Below, piece by piece: positions 46,581 to 58,489 of a stretch of DNA of 64,000 nucleotides. The DNA comes from Pandoraea faecigallinarum. GTDB taxonomy: Bacteria > Pseudomonadota > Gammaproteobacteria > Burkholderiales > Burkholderiaceae. The notes below the pieces were generated by a model. It made no database searches and was not told the DNA's origin. It saw only the letters and a list, made by a program, of their open reading frames with translations. The position numbers and the translations under genes were made by a program. The DNA lies in the NCBI RefSeq assembly GCF_001029105.3, contig NZ_CP011807.3, positions 4,030,001-4,094,000 of the forward strand, given 5' to 3'. Every line of letters starts with the position of its first letter. Position 1 is the first letter of the stretch.

Positions 46581-47573
46581 GTGCGAGTCTTCCGGGGTCT
46601 ACCCAACGCGCAAAGCAAAGCGCCCTGCGTGCTGACGATCGGCAATTTCGACGGCGTGCATCTGGGCCACCAGGCACTGCTCGCACGCGTGCGCGCGGCG
46701 GCGGCTGCGCGCAGCTTGCCCGTGTGCGTGATGACGTTCGAGCCGCATCCCCGCGAATATTTCACGCCCGAGCGCGCGCCCGCGCGCATCTCCAATCTGC
46801 GCGACAAGTTCGAGGCGCTGCGCGCGCATGGCGTCGACCGTCTGGTGGTGGAGCACTTCAATGCCCACTTCGCCGGTCAGTCGCCCGAGGACTTCGTGCG
46901 CAACATCATCGTGGACGGTCTGCATACGCGCTGGCTGCTCGTGGGCGACGACTTCCGCTTCGGCGCGAAACGCGCGGGCGACATCGATTATCTGCGCGAC
47001 GCCGGCCGCCGCTTCGACTTCGTCGTCGAACAGATGCCGACCATCGCGCACGACGGCGTGCGCATTTCCAGCTCGGAGGTGCGTGCAGCGCTTGCCGACG
47101 GCAATTTCGAGCGCGCCCACGCGCTGCTCGGCCGTCCGTACGCCATCACCGGTCACGTCGTGCATGGCATGAAGCTCGGCCGCAAGCTCGGCTTCCCCAC
47201 GCTCAATCTGCGCATCGCCCACAAGCACCCTGCCCTCACGGGAATATTCGTCGTGCAGGTGCACGGCCTGGCGGACAAACCGCTGCCGGCTGTGGCAAGC
47301 CTGGGCTTGCGCCCGACCGTCGACGACTCCGGTCGCGTGCTGCTCGAAGTGCATCTGCTCGACTTCACAGGCGATTGCTACGGCAAACTCGTGCGCGTGG
47401 AATTCCTGCAGAAACTGCGCGACGAAGCGAAATTCGACGGACTGGCCGAACTCGAAGCCGCCATCGCGCAGGACACGCGCGAGGCACGCGCCTATTTCGC
47501 CCATGCGCTCGACGCCAACGGCCCGAGCGCACGACGCGATTTCGCCACGTCGGCCACCGACCGAATTAGTTGA
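46581..47573 (+). CDS. ribF: Bifunctional riboflavin kinase/FMN adenylyltransferase
   Basis: A 330-residue enzyme making FMN and FAD from riboflavin. The N-terminal adenylyltransferase has GNFDGVHLGHQALL (nucleotidyl HxGH) and ISSSEVR, and the C-terminal kinase has GRKLGFPTLNL, GIFVV and LLDFTGDCYG. It starts at GTG 46581 (MRVFRGL), the usual position for the family. It is followed by ileS after 156 bp, the conserved ribF-ileS-lspA order. Confidence 0.95.
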   Translation: MRVFRGLPNAQSKAPCVLTIGNFDGVHLGHQALLARVRAAAAARSLPVCVMTFEPHPREYFTPERAPARISNLRDKFEALRAHGVDRLVVEHFNAHFAGQSPEDFVRNIIVDGLHTRWLLVGDDFRFGAKRAGDIDYLRDAGRRFDFVVEQMPTIAHDGVRISSSEVRAALADGNFERAHALLGRPYAITGHVVHGMKLGRKLGFPTLNLRIAHKHPALTGIFVVQVHGLADKPLPAVASLGLRPTVDDSGRVLLEVHLLDFTGDCYGKLVRVEFLQKLRDEAKFDGLAELEAAIAQDTREARAYFAHALDANGPSARRDFATSATDRIS

Positions 47574-47729
47574 TCTTCGCCCGCGTGCGCCGGCGCTCAG
47601 CGCCTCGCGCGCGGCCCGCCGCCGTCTTCGGCACCTGCCCGGGCGTCGCACCTCAGGCCCGCAAGGCCTCGTCGACACCCGTGGCATGAGCGCCCCACAC
47701 CCGACATCCAAAATTCGAAGCGTTGCACC

Positions 47730-50567
47730 ATGAGCGAAAAGAAAGCCCCGAGCAAATATCCCGTCAACCTGCTGGACACGCCGTTCCCGATGCGGGGCGA
47801 CCTGCCCAAGCGCGAACCGTTGTGGGTCAAACAATGGCAGGACAAGAATATCTACGACAAGATCCGCCGTGCCAGCAAGGGCCGGCCGAAGTTCATCCTG
47901 CATGACGGCCCGCCGTATGCCAACGGTGACATCCACATCGGACACGCGGTCAACAAGATCCTCAAGGACATGATCGTCAAGGCGCGCAGTCTCGCGGGCT
48001 TCGACGCCGCCTATGTGCCGGGCTGGGACTGCCACGGCATGCCCATCGAAATCCAGATCGAAAAGCAGTTCGGCAAGCACCTGCCGGTGCGCGAAGTGCA
48101 GGAAAAGGCGCGCGCCTACGCGGCCGTCCAGATCGAGCGCCAGAAGGCCGACTTCGAGCGTCTGGGCGTGCTCGGCGACTGGGACAATCCGTACAAGACC
48201 ATGAACTTCTCGAACGAAGCGGACGAGCTTCGTGCGCTCGCGAAGATTCTGGAGAACGGCTACGTGTACCGGGGCCTGAAGCCGGTGAACTGGTGCTTCG
48301 ACTGTGGTTCGGCACTGGCAGAAGCGGAAGTCGAGTACAAGGACAAGACCGATCTGGCCATCGACGTGGGCTTCGCCTTCGCCGAACCGGACAAGGTCGC
48401 GAGGGCGTTCGGTCTGCCGAAGCTGCCGCGTGAAGACGGCTACATCGTGATCTGGACGACCACGCCGTGGACGATCCCCTCGAACCAGGCGCTCAACGTG
48501 CACCCGGAAGTCGAGTACGCACTCGTGTCGACCGAGCGCGGGCTGCTGATCCTCGCGACCGATCGCGTCGAGGAATGCCTGAAGACGTATGGCCTGCACG
48601 GGGAAATCGTCGCCCGCACGAAGGGCGAAGCGCTCTCGCTGATCCGCTTCCGTCATCCGCTCGCGAGCGCCGACGCCGGTTACGATCGCACCTCGCCGGT
48701 CTACCTCGGCGACTACGTCACGACCGATACCGGCACCGGTATCGTCCACTCGGCGCCGGCCTACGGCGTGGAGGACTTCGTGTCGTGCAAGGCGCACGAC
48801 ATGCCGGACTCGGAAATCCGCATGCCGGTGCTCGGCGACGGCCGCTACCAGGACAGTCTGCCGCTTTTCGGCGGCCAGTCGATCTGGGACGCCAATGCGC
48901 AGATCGTCGAAGCGCTGCGCGAAGCCGGCTCGCTGTTCCATTCGTTCAAGTACACGCACAGCTACATGCACTGCTGGCGCCACAAGTCGCCGATCATCTA
49001 TCGCGCGACGAATCAGTGGTTTGCCGGCATGGACATGAAGCCGGCCGATGGTGCGCCGGGCCACGGCCGGACGCTGCGCGAAATCGCGCTCGCCGGCATC
49101 GAAGCCACGGAATTCTTCCCGTCGTGGGGCAAGCAGCGCCTGCATAACATGATCGCGCACCGCCCGGACTGGACGCTCTCCCGTCAGCGTCAATGGGGCG
49201 TGCCGATGGCCTTCTTCGTCCACAAGGAAACCGGCGCACTGCACCCGCGTACGCCCGAACTGCTCGAAGCCGTGGCCAAGCGCGTGGAGCTCGAAGGCAT
49301 CGAAGCCTGGCAGACGCTCGACCCGGTCGAACTGCTTGGCGACGAAGCGAAGGATTACGTGAAGAACCGCGACACGCTCGACGTCTGGTTCGACTCGGGC
49401 ACGACGCACTGGCACGTGCTGCGCGGCTCGCATGCGCATGAGCTGGGCTTCCCGGCCGACCTGTATCTGGAAGGCTCGGATCAGCATCGTGGCTGGTTCC
49501 ACTCGTCGCTGCTGACCGCGTCGATGCTCGATGGCCGCCCACCCTACAAGGCGCTGCTCACGCACGGCTTCACCGTCGACGGTCAGGGCCGCAAGATGTC
49601 GAAGTCGATCGGCAACACCATCGTGCCGCAGGAAGTCGCGGGCAAGCTGGGCGCCGAAATCATCCGCCTGTGGGTGGCCTCGACCGACTACTCTGGCGAG
49701 TTGTCGATCTCGGACGAAATCCTCAAGCGCGTGGTCGAAAGCTACCGCCGTATCCGCAACACGCTGCGCTTCCTGCTCGCGAACCTGGCCGATTACGACC
49801 ACGCGAAGCACGCCATGCCGGCCGACCAGTGGCTCGAAATCGACCGCTACGCCGTGGCGCTGGCGCAGTCGCTGCAAACCGAAGTACTCGGCCACTACGA
49901 CCGTTACGAGTTCCACCCGGTCGTGTCCAAGCTCCAGACGTTCTGCTCCGAAGACCTCGGCGGCTTCTATCTCGACATCCTGAAGGACCGTCTATACACG
50001 AGCGCGCCGGACGCCCCGGCACGCCGCGCCGCCCAGAACGCGCTGTATCACATCACGCACGGCCTGTTGAAGGTGATGGCCCCGTTCCTTTCGTTCACGG
50101 CAGAGGAAGCGTGGCAGGTGTTCCAGCCGGGCAACGACACGATCTTCACCGAGACGTACTACGCTTACCCGGAAGTGGCGCAAGGCACGCGTCTGCTCGA
50201 GAAATGGCATCTGCTGCGCACGGTGCGCGGCGACGTCACGAAGGCGCTCGAAGAAGCGCGTGCCGCCGAACAGATCGGTTCGTCGCTGCAGGCGGAAGTC
50301 GACGTTCGCGTCTCGGGCCGCAAGTACGACGTACTCGCGAGCCTTGGCGACGATCTGCGCTTCGTGTTGATCACCTCGGCCGCCAAGGTGACGCAAGTCG
50401 CGACGGAAGCCGAAGAAGGCGTGGTGGTCACGCCATCGACGCATCAGAAATGCGAGCGCTGCTGGCACTATCGTGAAGACGTGGGCGCGGACGCTGCTCA
50501 CCCGACCCTTTGCGGACGCTGCGTGTCGAATCTGTTCGGCAGCGGCGAACACCGGAGCGCGGCATAA
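47730..50567 (+). CDS. ileS: Isoleucyl-tRNA synthetase
   Basis: A 945-residue class-I synthetase. The HIGH motif lies in [15 protein letters not shown] and the KMSKS loop in [11 protein letters not shown] large editing domain ([18 protein letters not shown] with the threonine-rich peptide) and a C-terminal zinc module CERCW...CGRC are present. It is the bacterial type 1 enzyme, mupirocin-sensitive by family. Its stop overlaps the lspA start (TAATG). Confidence 0.98.
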   Translation: MSEKKAPSKYPVNLLDTPFPMRGDLPKREPLWVKQWQDKNIYDKIRRASKGRPKFILHDGPPYANGDIHIGHAVNKILKDMIVKARSLAGFDAAYVPGWDCHGMPIEIQIEKQFGKHLPVREVQEKARAYAAVQIERQKADFERLGVLGDWDNPYKTMNFSNEADELRALAKILENGYVYRGLKPVNWCFDCGSALAEAEVEYKDKTDLAIDVGFAFAEPDKVARAFGLPKLPREDGYIVIWTTTPWTIPSNQALNVHPEVEYALVSTERGLLILATDRVEECLKTYGLHGEIVARTKGEALSLIRFRHPLASADAGYDRTSPVYLGDYVTTDTGTGIVHSAPAYGVEDFVSCKAHDMPDSEIRMPVLGDGRYQDSLPLFGGQSIWDANAQIVEALREAGSLFHSFKYTHSYMHCWRHKSPIIYRATNQWFAGMDMKPADGAPGHGRTLREIALAGIEATEFFPSWGKQRLHNMIAHRPDWTLSRQRQWGVPMAFFVHKETGALHPRTPELLEAVAKRVELEGIEAWQTLDPVELLGDEAKDYVKNRDTLDVWFDSGTTHWHVLRGSHAHELGFPADLYLEGSDQHRGWFHSSLLTASMLDGRPPYKALLTHGFTVDGQGRKMSKSIGNTIVPQEVAGKLGAEIIRLWVASTDYSGELSISDEILKRVVESYRRIRNTLRFLLANLADYDHAKHAMPADQWLEIDRYAVALAQSLQTEVLGHYDRYEFHPVVSKLQTFCSEDLGGFYLDILKDRLYTSAPDAPARRAAQNALYHITHGLLKVMAPFLSFTAEEAWQVFQPGNDTIFTETYYAYPEVAQGTRLLEKWHLLRTVRGDVTKALEEARAAEQIGSSLQAEVDVRVSGRKYDVLASLGDDLRFVLITSAAKVTQVATEAEEGVVVTPSTHQKCERCWHYREDVGADAAHPTLCGRCVSNLFGSGEHRSAA

Positions 50568-51109
50568 TGGCAAGCAAAGCAGGCGCGCGAACGGGCGCAA
50601 AGCGCAGTGCGGGAGGCGCAGCGCGCAGCGGCGGCACCTTCGGGCTGGCGCCGTGGCTGGGGATCGCGGTCATCGCGATCCTGCTCGATCAGGTGACCAA
50701 GCTCACGATTCTGAAGACGTTCCAGTACGGCGAATTCCGCCCGCTGACCTCGTTCTTCAATCTGGTGCTGGTGTACAACAAGGGCGCGGCGTTCAGCTTT
50801 CTGGCGGCCGCCGGGGGCTGGCAGCGCTGGTTCTTCACATTGCTCGGTGTCGTGGCGGCGGCGGTCATCATCCTGCTGCTCAAGCGCCATAACGGCCAGA
50901 AGATGTTTTGCCTGTCGCTGTCGCTGATTCTCGGTGGCGCATTGGGCAACGTGATCGACCGCGTCATCTACGGCCACGTGATCGACTTTCTGGACTTTCA
51001 CGTCGGCGGCTGGCACTGGCCGGCGTTCAACGTGGCCGACTCGGCCATTTGCGTCGGCGCAGTACTGCTGGTGATCGACGAGTTGCGACGCGTGCGGCGC
51101 GGAAAGTAG
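50567..51109 (+). CDS. lspA: Signal peptidase II (prolipoprotein peptidase)
   Basis: A 180-residue integral membrane aspartyl protease that removes signal peptides from lipoproteins. Four spans are present, with the catalytic pair in [10 protein letters not shown] and [12 protein letters not shown] 25-residue Ala/Gly/Arg tail precedes the first span and is longer than usual. It overlaps ileS by one base and precedes coaBC by 137 bp. Confidence 0.96.
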   Translation: MASKAGARTGAKRSAGGAARSGGTFGLAPWLGIAVIAILLDQVTKLTILKTFQYGEFRPLTSFFNLVLVYNKGAAFSFLAAAGGWQRWFFTLLGVVAAAVIILLLKRHNGQKMFCLSLSLILGGALGNVIDRVIYGHVIDFLDFHVGGWHWPAFNVADSAICVGAVLLVIDELRRVRRGK

Positions 51110-51246
51110 CGCGTACGGCACCGCAGCGCGATCTGCGGCACGATTCGCCCACGAGACGAAACGCGTGCGGCGAATCGACGAAAGGCATCAAACACCGTCG
51201 CGGCGCCCTGGAGGCGCCGCGCGGCACTTTGAGGAGGCATTTCCTT

Positions 51247-52458
51247 ATGGAACGCGGTGAACTGGCTGGCAAGACCATCGTCCTCGGCCTGACGGGCGGC
51301 ATCGCCTGCTACAAGTCGGCCGAACTCACGCGGCTGCTCATCAAGGCCGGCGCGACGGTGCAGGTCGTCATGACCGAGGCCGCCACGCAATTCATCACGC
51401 CGCTCACGATGCAGGCGCTCTCGGGCCGCCCCGTCTTTACAAGTCAGTGGGACAGCCGCATCGACAACAACATGGCGCACATCGACCTCTCACGTGAGGC
51501 CGATGCGATCCTCATCGCCCCGGCCTCCACCGACTTTCTCGCCAAGCTCGCGCACGGCATGGCCGACGATCTGCTTTGCACACTGTGCGTGGCGCGCGAC
51601 TGTCCGCTGCTCGTCGCGCCCGCCATGAACCGCCAGATGTGGGCAAATCCGGCCACGCAACGCAATGCTGCGACGCTGCGCGGCGATGGCGTCACGATTC
51701 TCGGCCCCGGCAGCGGCGATCAGGCATGCGGCGAAATCGGCGACGGGCGCATGCTCGAACCCGAGGACCTGTACGAAGCGCTCGCAGGCTTCTTCCAACC
51801 GAAGCGTCTGGCCGGACGCCGCGTGCTGATTACCGCCGGCCCCACGTTCGAGCCCATCGATCCGGTGCGCGGCCTGACCAATCTGTCGAGCGGCAAGATG
51901 GGCTTCGCCCTCGCGCGCGCCGCCGCCCAGGCAGGCGCCGACGTGCATCTCGTGGCAGGGCCGACATCGCTCGCCACGCCTTATGGCGTCACGCGCAGCA
52001 ACGTGCAGACGGCACAGCAGATGTTCGACGCCGTGATGGCCGACGTCGCCCGCAACGACATCTTCATCGCCGTGGCGGCGGTAGCCGACTGGCGGGTGAA
52101 GGACGTTGCGCAAGACAAGATCAAGAAGACAGGCGTCGCCGACGTGCCGACGCTCGAATTCGTTCAGAACCCGGACATTCTCGCAGCCGTGGCGCAGTTG
52201 CCGAAGCCGCCTTATTGCGTGGGCTTCGCGGCCGAGTCGGGCGATCTGGAAAAACATGGCGCACAGAAGCGTCAACGCAAGCAGGTGCCGCTGCTCGTGG
52301 GCAACCTCGGGCCGGCCACGTTCGGCCGGGACGATAACGAAATCATCCTGTTCGACGAGACGGGTCAGAAGCGACTGCCGCGCGCCGACAAACAGTCGCT
52401 CGCGCGCAGCCTCATGATCGAAATCGCCGCGCGCCTGCCTCCGCGCGCGCCGGCCTGA
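51247..52458 (+). CDS. coaBC: Phosphopantothenoylcysteine decarboxylase / phosphopantothenate-cysteine ligase
   Basis: A 403-residue bifunctional enzyme of coenzyme A synthesis. The flavin-dependent CoaC half ([45 protein letters not shown]) is followed by the CoaB half ([25 protein letters not shown] and VAAVADW). GAGGAGGC (51230-51237) precedes ATG 51247. In many betaproteobacteria dut follows directly, but here two other genes intervene. Confidence 0.95.
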   Translation: MERGELAGKTIVLGLTGGIACYKSAELTRLLIKAGATVQVVMTEAATQFITPLTMQALSGRPVFTSQWDSRIDNNMAHIDLSREADAILIAPASTDFLAKLAHGMADDLLCTLCVARDCPLLVAPAMNRQMWANPATQRNAATLRGDGVTILGPGSGDQACGEIGDGRMLEPEDLYEALAGFFQPKRLAGRRVLITAGPTFEPIDPVRGLTNLSSGKMGFALARAAAQAGADVHLVAGPTSLATPYGVTRSNVQTAQQMFDAVMADVARNDIFIAVAAVADWRVKDVAQDKIKKTGVADVPTLEFVQNPDILAAVAQLPKPPYCVGFAAESGDLEKHGAQKRQRKQVPLLVGNLGPATFGRDDNEIILFDETGQKRLPRADKQSLARSLMIEIAARLPPRAPA

Positions 52459-52519
52459 TCGCGCCCCTCAATGCCATCCAACGCCGTCCAATGCCGTCAG
52501 TACCGCGGCCCTCGGGCCG

Positions 52520-53761
52520 ATGCATTCGAAAAACATTCAAATGACGCAACTTCCCCCCTCCGCGCGGCCCGACGTGAGTGTCTACGGGACACTGAGCATG
52601 CTTGCCGCGATCATGTTCTTCGGCTTCATGACGATCGGCATGCCGCTGCCCGTGCTGCCGGTATATGTCCATGAAACGCTGGGTTTCGGCTCGTTCGTTG
52701 TGGGGGTGACGATCGGCATTCAATCCGTGGTCACGCTGTTGCTGCGCTCGTACGCAGGCCGCACCGTGGACACGCGCGGCCCGCGCAACGCGGTGCTCAC
52801 TGGATTGTGCGGCTGCGCGGCTGCCGGTGTGCTGTACCTTGTCGCCTCGATCATGCCGACGCCGCCGCTCGCGCTGGGCGTGCTGCTCGCGGGACGCGTC
52901 GTGCTCGGCTTCGGCGAAAGCCTGTTGCTCACGGGCGGCATGTCCTGGGGCATCGGACTGCTCGGTGCGGCGCATGCGAGCAAGGCGATTTCGTGGCAAG
53001 GCGTGTCGATGTACACCGCTCTCGCGGTCGGCGCGCCGTTCGGCGCCTACCTGTTGCAAACCACAGGCTTCACAGTCGTTTCGCTCGTCAACATCGGGTT
53101 GCCCAGTATCGCATTCGCCATCGCCCTGCGCCTTCCGGCCGCAACGCCGGTCGGCGGCACGCGCCTGCCGTTCTTCAAGGTGGTCGGCCTGGTTTGGCGT
53201 CCCGGACTTGCAATGACGCTCGGCAGCATCGGTTACGCTGTGATCGCCGCGTTCATCACGCTGTTCTACGCCAGCCACGGCTGGCCGGGCGCGGCGTTCG
53301 CGCTCACGCTCTACAGCGGTACGTTCATTGCGATGCGCGTGCTGTTCTCGCACGCAGTGGACCGTTTCGGCGGACGCCGCGTCGCCATGTGCTCGCTGCT
53401 CTTCAGCGCCATCGGCCAGTTCCTGCTATGGGGCGCGGTGAACCCGCATATGGCGCTGGCCGGCGCGGGCCTCACGGGCGTGGGCTTCTCGCTGGTATTC
53501 CCGGCGCTTGGCGTGGAAGCGCTGCGTCAGGTGCCGCCGCAAAACCGCGGCGCGGCGCTCGCGGCATACTCAGCGTTCTTCGATCTGGCGCTCGGCCTGA
53601 TCGGTCCGATGGCCGGACTCGTCGCGAACTTCTTCGGCTACGCATCGATTTTCCTTTGCGGCGCCCTCGGCGGCGTCGTGGCGATTCTGATGATTGCGCG
53701 CCTGCCGCACGCAGGTCCGGGCGCAGCGCCGGGGGATTCGTCCGCCGGCAGCGGCCATTGA
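52520..53761 (+). CDS. MFS transporter (YhhS-like)
   Basis: A 413-residue major facilitator with twelve spans. The loop 2-3 motif is SYAGRTVDTRGPRNAVLTGL and the YhhS-type segment GESLLLTGGMSWGIGLLGAAHASKAISW follows. Family members export arabinose-like sugars or drugs, with no certain substrate. Start at ATG 52520; an upstream alternative is unclear. It stands between coaBC and an LLM oxidoreductase, possibly as a late insertion in the coaBC-dut neighbourhood. Confidence 0.85.
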   Translation: MHSKNIQMTQLPPSARPDVSVYGTLSMLAAIMFFGFMTIGMPLPVLPVYVHETLGFGSFVVGVTIGIQSVVTLLLRSYAGRTVDTRGPRNAVLTGLCGCAAAGVLYLVASIMPTPPLALGVLLAGRVVLGFGESLLLTGGMSWGIGLLGAAHASKAISWQGVSMYTALAVGAPFGAYLLQTTGFTVVSLVNIGLPSIAFAIALRLPAATPVGGTRLPFFKVVGLVWRPGLAMTLGSIGYAVIAAFITLFYASHGWPGAAFALTLYSGTFIAMRVLFSHAVDRFGGRRVAMCSLLFSAIGQFLLWGAVNPHMALAGAGLTGVGFSLVFPALGVEALRQVPPQNRGAALAAYSAFFDLALGLIGPMAGLVANFFGYASIFLCGALGGVVAILMIARLPHAGPGAAPGDSSAGSGH

Positions 53762-53833
53762 ACGATATGACGTCGTGTCGATGCCCCTGAGCCGAAACAC
53801 TGGCCCCGGCATTCGACAAGGAGTGTGAAACGC

Positions 53834-54865
53834 ATGGTGCAGCCTACGCAACGAATCAAACTGTCGATTCTCGATCAGACGCCTGTCATCCACGGCCACA
53901 GCGTTGCAGACGCCATCGCCGCGACCGTCGAATTGGCGCAAGCCGCCGACGATCTCGGCTACACACGCTACTGGTGTGCGGAGCACCACGGGTTGCGCGG
54001 CGTGGCCAACCCCGCGCCGGAAGTCATGATCGCCCGTCTGGCGAGCGTGACGAAGCGTCTGCGGGTCGGCTCGGGCGGCGTCATGCTGCCCTACTACAGC
54101 CCGTTCAAACTGGCCGAGCAATTCTTGATGCTCGAAGCGTTGTTCCCGAATCGCATCGATCTGGGTGTCGGCCGCGCGCCGGGGGGCGACATGCGCACCG
54201 CGCGCGCCGTAGCGAAGGGACCGTACGACGCCGGGGAGCACTTTCCCCAACAGGTCGCCGAACTGGCGGGACTCTTCGGCGACTCCCTGGCGGACGACCA
54301 TCCGTATCGCGGGGTCTTGTTGCAACCGGCGGTACAGACGCGTCCCGAACTGTGGGTGTTGGGATCGAGCGAGTTCGGTGGATTGCTCGCCGCGCAGCTT
54401 GGCCTGCGCTACTGCTTCGCTCACTTCATCAACGCGCATTACGGTCATCGCGTGACACAGGCCTATCGCGAACGCTTCACGCCGGGACAGCTGGAGAAGC
54501 CTTACTGCTCGGTGGCCCTGTTCGTGATCTGCGCCGATACGCACGCGCAGGCCGAAGCGCTGGAGGCGGGCGTGGACCTGCGTCGCGTGCAGATGGCATA
54601 CGGCATGAACGAGCCGATCCCCAGCCTTGAACAAGGGGCGCAGGCCAAGGCGCAGTATCGTGAGCGGGAACTGTCCGTCATCGCGCGGGAGAAGCCGCGT
54701 AGTATCATCGGCACCCCGGAGCGCGTCACCGAACGCGTGCTGGCGTTGCAGGCGCAATTCGAAGCCGACGAGATCACCGTGCTGACGGTGGCCGGCAGCT
54801 ATGGCGCCCGCCTGCGTTCCCATGAATTGCTGGCGCAGGCATTTTCACTGCGTGCCGGGGACTGA
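53834..54865 (+). CDS. LLM-class flavin-dependent oxidoreductase (MsnO8 type)
   Basis: A 343-residue bacterial-luciferase-like TIM-barrel. The opening [14 protein letters not shown] and [22 protein letters not shown] region, then [40 protein letters not shown], are family hallmarks. It uses reduced FMN to oxygenate an unknown substrate. AAGGAG (53818-53823) lies upstream of ATG 53834. The MFS gene just before it may transport the substrate or product; that link is only context. Confidence 0.87.
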   Translation: MVQPTQRIKLSILDQTPVIHGHSVADAIAATVELAQAADDLGYTRYWCAEHHGLRGVANPAPEVMIARLASVTKRLRVGSGGVMLPYYSPFKLAEQFLMLEALFPNRIDLGVGRAPGGDMRTARAVAKGPYDAGEHFPQQVAELAGLFGDSLADDHPYRGVLLQPAVQTRPELWVLGSSEFGGLLAAQLGLRYCFAHFINAHYGHRVTQAYRERFTPGQLEKPYCSVALFVICADTHAQAEALEAGVDLRRVQMAYGMNEPIPSLEQGAQAKAQYRERELSVIAREKPRSIIGTPERVTERVLALQAQFEADEITVLTVAGSYGARLRSHELLAQAFSLRAGD

Positions 54866-54936
54866 CCTCGCCTGGGTATCGTCAACGCCGCGACCGGACT
54901 TTTCGCTCTCATTCACCGCCATCACGTCATACCGCC

Positions 54937-55383
54937 ATGAAACTCGACGTCAAGATTCTCGACGAACGCCTGCGCGCGCAACTGCCCGCCTATGCCACGC
55001 CCGGTAGCGCCGGACTCGATCTGCGCGCCTGTCTCGACGCACCGATGACCATCGCCCCGGGGCAGACGGTACTCGTGCCCACGGGACTCGCCATCCATCT
55101 GGCCGACGCAGGCTATGCCGCCCTGATCCTGCCGCGATCGGGCCTCGGCCACAAGCATGGCATCGTGCTCGGCAACCTCGTTGGTCTGATCGACTCGGAC
55201 TACCAGGGGCAGTTGATGGTCTCCACATGGAACCGCGGCAACGAGCCGTTCGTGCTGAATCCGTTCGAGCGTCTGGCACAACTGGTCATCGTGCCGGTCG
55301 TGCAGGCCGAATTCAATATCGTCGACGAATTTCCGGAAAGCGATCGCGGCGAGGGAGGCTTCGGCAGCACGGGCAAGCAATAA
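54937..55383 (+). CDS. dut: dUTP diphosphatase
   Basis: A 148-residue trimeric dUTPase, hydrolysing dUTP to dUMP. All five motifs are present: [42 protein letters not shown] and [10 protein letters not shown]. Full family length. It ends before degenerate CCCGATAA repeats (55383-55415) and a bidirectional terminator shared with clpA. Confidence 0.97.
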   Translation: MKLDVKILDERLRAQLPAYATPGSAGLDLRACLDAPMTIAPGQTVLVPTGLAIHLADAGYAALILPRSGLGHKHGIVLGNLVGLIDSDYQGQLMVSTWNRGNEPFVLNPFERLAQLVIVPVVQAEFNIVDEFPESDRGEGGFGSTGKQ

Positions 55384-55445
55384 CCCGATAACCCCGATAA
55401 ACCCGATAACTCAATAACCCGCGCCTGCCGCTCGGCTCGGGACAA

Positions 55446-55477
55446 CGAGAAAGCGCCGCATATGCGGCGCTTTCTCG
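55446..55477. terminator. Bidirectional terminator between dut and clpA
   Basis: A perfect 32-bp palindrome centred on ATAT (CGAGAAAGCGCCGCA at 55446-55460, with its complement completing at 55477). A/T tracts in the outer stem allow termination in both directions. Confidence 0.8.
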
Positions 55478-55497
55478 TCAGGGCAGTGCCGTGGCGA

Positions 55498-57795
55498 TTA
55501 CTCGACTTCGGCGGCTTCCGGCTGAGCCTTGGTGTTGCCGTCCTCCGGGAAGGACAACTGCACCTGATCGTGCTCGTCAAGATCGACGCTCACGCGGCCC
55601 CCGCTCGTCAGACGGCCGAACAGCAGTTCGTCGGCCAGCGCACGACGGATCGTGTCCTGAATCAGACGCTGCATCGGACGCGCCCCCATGAGCGGATCGA
55701 AGCCCTTCTTCGACAGATAGGCCCGCAGCTTGTCGGTGAAGACAACCTCGACCTTCTTCTCATGCAGTTGATCTTCGAGCTGAATGAGGAACTTGTCGAC
55801 CACGCGCAGGATGATCTGCTCATCGAGCGGCTTGAAGCTGATGATCGCGTCCAGACGGTTACGGAACTCCGGCGTGAACATGCGCTTGATGTCGGCCATC
55901 TCGTCGCCCGCCTGACGCTCGTTCGTGAAGCCGATGCTCGCACGGTTGATCGTCTCGGCGCCCGCGTTCGTCGTCATGATGATGATGACGTTACGGAAAT
56001 CCGCCTTGCGACCGTTGTTGTCGGTCAGCGTGCCGTGGTCCATCACCTGAAGCAGCACGTTGAAGATGTCCGGATGCGCCTTTTCGATTTCGTCGAGCAA
56101 CAACACGCAATGCGGCTTCTTCGTGACAGCTTCGGTCAGCAAGCCACCCTGATCGAAGCCCACGTAGCCCGGCGGCGCACCGATGAGCCGGCTCACTGCG
56201 TGGCGTTCCATGTACTCCGACATGTCGAAGCGGATCAGTTCGATGCCGAGCGTGAACGCAAGTTGCTTGGCGACTTCGGTCTTGCCGACACCGGTCGGGC
56301 CCGAGAACAGGAAGGCACCGATCGGCTTGTCAGTCTTGCCAAGTCCGGCACGCGACATCTTGATCGCCGCGGACAGGGCGTCGATGGCCGGGTCCTGCCC
56401 AAACACCACGCTCTTGAGGTCGCGATCGAGCGTTTGCAGCTTGCCGCGGTCGTCCGCCGACACGCTTTGGGCCGGAATTCGTGCGATTTTCGAGACGATT
56501 TCCTCGATCTCGCCCTTGCCGATGGTTTTCTTCTGCTTGGACTTCGGCAGGATTCGCTGGGCGGCGCCCGCCTCGTCGATCACGTCGATAGCCTTGTCCG
56601 GCAGGTGGCGATCGGTGATGAACTTCGCCGACAATTCGGCCGCGGCCGAGAGCGCGCTCGACGAATACTTCACGCCGTGGTGCTCTTCGAAACGCGACTT
56701 GAGACCGCGCAGGATCTGCACCGTCTGCTCGACCGTCGGCTCGTTCACGTCGATCTTCTGGAAACGGCGCGACAGCGCTGCGTCCTTCTCAAAGATGCCG
56801 CGGTACTCGGTAAATGTCGTCGCGCCGATGCACTTGAGTTGGCCGGACGACAACGCCGGCTTGAGCAGGTTCGAGGCGTCGAGCGTGCCGCCCGACGCGG
56901 CACCCGCGCCGATCAGCGTATGAATTTCGTCGATGAACAGGATCGCGCTGTTGCGCTCCTTGAGTTCCTTGAGCACCGCCTTCAGCCGCTGCTCGAAGTC
57001 GCCGCGATACTTGGTCCCGGCCAGCAGCGCGCCCATGTCCAGCGAATAGACGGTCGCGTCCTGAAGGATTTCGGGGACTTCGCCGCGCGTCACGCGCCAG
57101 GCGAGGCCTTCGGCAATCGCCGTTTTGCCCACACCCGCCTCACCCACGAGCAGCGGGTTGTTCTTGCGGCGGCGGCACAGCACCTGCACCACGCGCTCGA
57201 CTTCCGATTCGCGCCCAATGAGCGGATCGATCTTGCCGTCGCGCGCCATCTGGTTCAGGTTCTGCGTGTACTGCGCAAGCGGACTTTCCTTGGTGTTCGC
57301 GCCCTCTTCCCCTTCGGCACTGCCTTCGCCGGCCTTGGCCGACTCACCGGACGCCCCGGTCTTGGTAATGCCGTGGGAGATGAAATTGACGACGTCCAGC
57401 CGTGTCACGCCCTGCTGTTGCAGGTAGTAGACGGCATGGGAATCCTTTTCACCGAAGATCGCGACCAGCACATTGGCGCCCGTCACTTCCTTCTTGCCGT
57501 TGGAAGTGGACTGCACGTGCATGATGGCGCGTTGAATCACACGCTGAAAACCGAGCGTGGGCTGCGTGTCGACCTCGTCGCTGCCTGGCACCGTCGGCGT
57601 ATTGTCGGCGATGAAGTTGCGCAGGTTCTGGCGCAAATCGTCGAGATTTGCGGCACATGCGCGCAATACCTCGGCTGCGGTGGGGTTATCCAACAGGGCG
57701 AGCAACAAGTGCTCGACCGTGATGAATTCGTGTCGTGCCTGGCGCGCTTCCATAAACGCCATGTGCAGGCTGACTTCCAATTCCTGGGCAATCAT
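55498..57795 (-). CDS. clpA: ATP-dependent Clp protease ATP-binding subunit ClpA
   Basis: A 765-residue AAA+ unfoldase. The N-terminal ClpN repeat domain ([19 protein letters not shown]) is followed by D1 with GEAGVGKT and D2 with [14 protein letters not shown], then the D2 small domain. The ClpP-contact IGL-like loop is at about 600-620. It unfolds N-end-rule and SsrA-tagged substrates for ClpP. ATG 57795 overlaps the clpS stop by 4 bp, and MIAQELEV is the canonical ClpA start. Confidence 0.97.
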   Translation of the reverse strand: MIAQELEVSLHMAFMEARQARHEFITVEHLLLALLDNPTAAEVLRACAANLDDLRQNLRNFIADNTPTVPGSDEVDTQPTLGFQRVIQRAIMHVQSTSNGKKEVTGANVLVAIFGEKDSHAVYYLQQQGVTRLDVVNFISHGITKTGASGESAKAGEGSAEGEEGANTKESPLAQYTQNLNQMARDGKIDPLIGRESEVERVVQVLCRRRKNNPLLVGEAGVGKTAIAEGLAWRVTRGEVPEILQDATVYSLDMGALLAGTKYRGDFEQRLKAVLKELKERNSAILFIDEIHTLIGAGAASGGTLDASNLLKPALSSGQLKCIGATTFTEYRGIFEKDAALSRRFQKIDVNEPTVEQTVQILRGLKSRFEEHHGVKYSSSALSAAAELSAKFITDRHLPDKAIDVIDEAGAAQRILPKSKQKKTIGKGEIEEIVSKIARIPAQSVSADDRGKLQTLDRDLKSVVFGQDPAIDALSAAIKMSRAGLGKTDKPIGAFLFSGPTGVGKTEVAKQLAFTLGIELIRFDMSEYMERHAVSRLIGAPPGYVGFDQGGLLTEAVTKKPHCVLLLDEIEKAHPDIFNVLLQVMDHGTLTDNNGRKADFRNVIIIMTTNAGAETINRASIGFTNERQAGDEMADIKRMFTPEFRNRLDAIISFKPLDEQIILRVVDKFLIQLEDQLHEKKVEVVFTDKLRAYLSKKGFDPLMGARPMQRLIQDTIRRALADELLFGRLTSGGRVSVDLDEHDQVQLSFPEDGNTKAQPEAAEVE

Positions 57796-58106
57796 GCTTC
57801 CTCCATCACGCACTGCAGCGGGTGCCCGGACTGCCTTGCATGGCTAACGACTTGCTCAACTTTGGTCGCCGCGACGTCGCGCGTAAAGACCCCACAAACT
57901 CCCCTGCCCTCGCGATGAACCTTGAGCATGATCTGCGTGGCAGATTCCCGGTCCTTATTGAAATATTCCTGAATGACCATCACCACGAACTCCATCGGGG
58001 TGAAATCGTCGTTCAACAGTACCACCTTGTACATGGACGGCGGCTTGAGCTGTTGCTCCTGCCGCTCCTGTACGGTGTCGTCATGCGTTGTCGGTAAGGT
58101 TGCCAT
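57792..58106 (-). CDS. clpS: ClpS adaptor for N-end-rule degradation
   Basis: A 104-residue adaptor that binds N-degron residues and hands substrates to ClpA. The core [25 protein letters not shown] contains the conserved NDD-(Y/F)-T-(P) ClpA/N-degron site. The acidic-Gln N-terminal tail of about 25 residues is the flexible ClpA-delivery extension. Coupled to clpA. Confidence 0.96.
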   Translation of the reverse strand: MATLPTTHDDTVQERQEQQLKPPSMYKVVLLNDDFTPMEFVVMVIQEYFNKDRESATQIMLKVHREGRGVCGVFTRDVAATKVEQVVSHARQSGHPLQCVMEEA

Positions 58107-58373
58107 ACGTGGATTCTAAACAACTCCCGGGTGCAGGAAGCAATCGGAGCCCCTATTGCCGCCTGCCGTCCGGTTTTCCACCGGAATGCCAACACTCGCC
58201 CGTCAGCGCGTGCGTTGTCCAGCAAGGCGCTACAGCCCCGACCACCGGGGGTGCCACACCCATATGAGTCAGCTTAACCCAAATTTCAAGCCCGTGTCTC
58301 CGCACGGCTTATGCCCTCCCAGATATAAGGGTAAAACCTGATCGAACGTCAGTTCTACCGCTAAAAAAAGGGC

Positions 58374-58403
58374 TTGACACTATTGGCAGTTAGCGAAAAC
58401 AAT
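58374..58403 (+). promoter_or_regulatory. Promoter of the cold-shock gene
   Basis: Perfect TTGACA (58374-58379), 18-bp spacer, AACAAT (58398-58403). The resulting 5' leader is about 140 nt, the long type usual for cold-shock mRNAs. Confidence 0.55.
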
Positions 58404-58466
58404 CGACGTGGCGCTTTTCCTCTATAAGTGATTTAAAAGAAAAGATGCCTGGGTGAGCCTAAGAAG

Positions 58467-58489
58467 CCGCCGCCAGCCGGCGGGTTTTT
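58467..58489 (+). terminator. Terminator-like hairpin in the cold-shock leader
   Basis: CCGCCG (58467-58472) pairs with CGGCGG (58478-58483) around a 5-nt loop, then G and five T. It lies between the promoter and the ATG at 58549, so it could attenuate csp or end a leader RNA. Confidence 0.6.

Noticed and set aside
46599..49916. 1105-codon open frame on the minus strand across ribF and ileS
   Set aside because: It is antisense to two well-identified housekeeping genes; its length follows from the codon bias of GC-rich DNA and its translation shows no protein domain.
55462..57918. 818-codon open frame on the plus strand across clpA and clpS
   Set aside because: Antisense shadow of clpA; no domain and no independent start signal.
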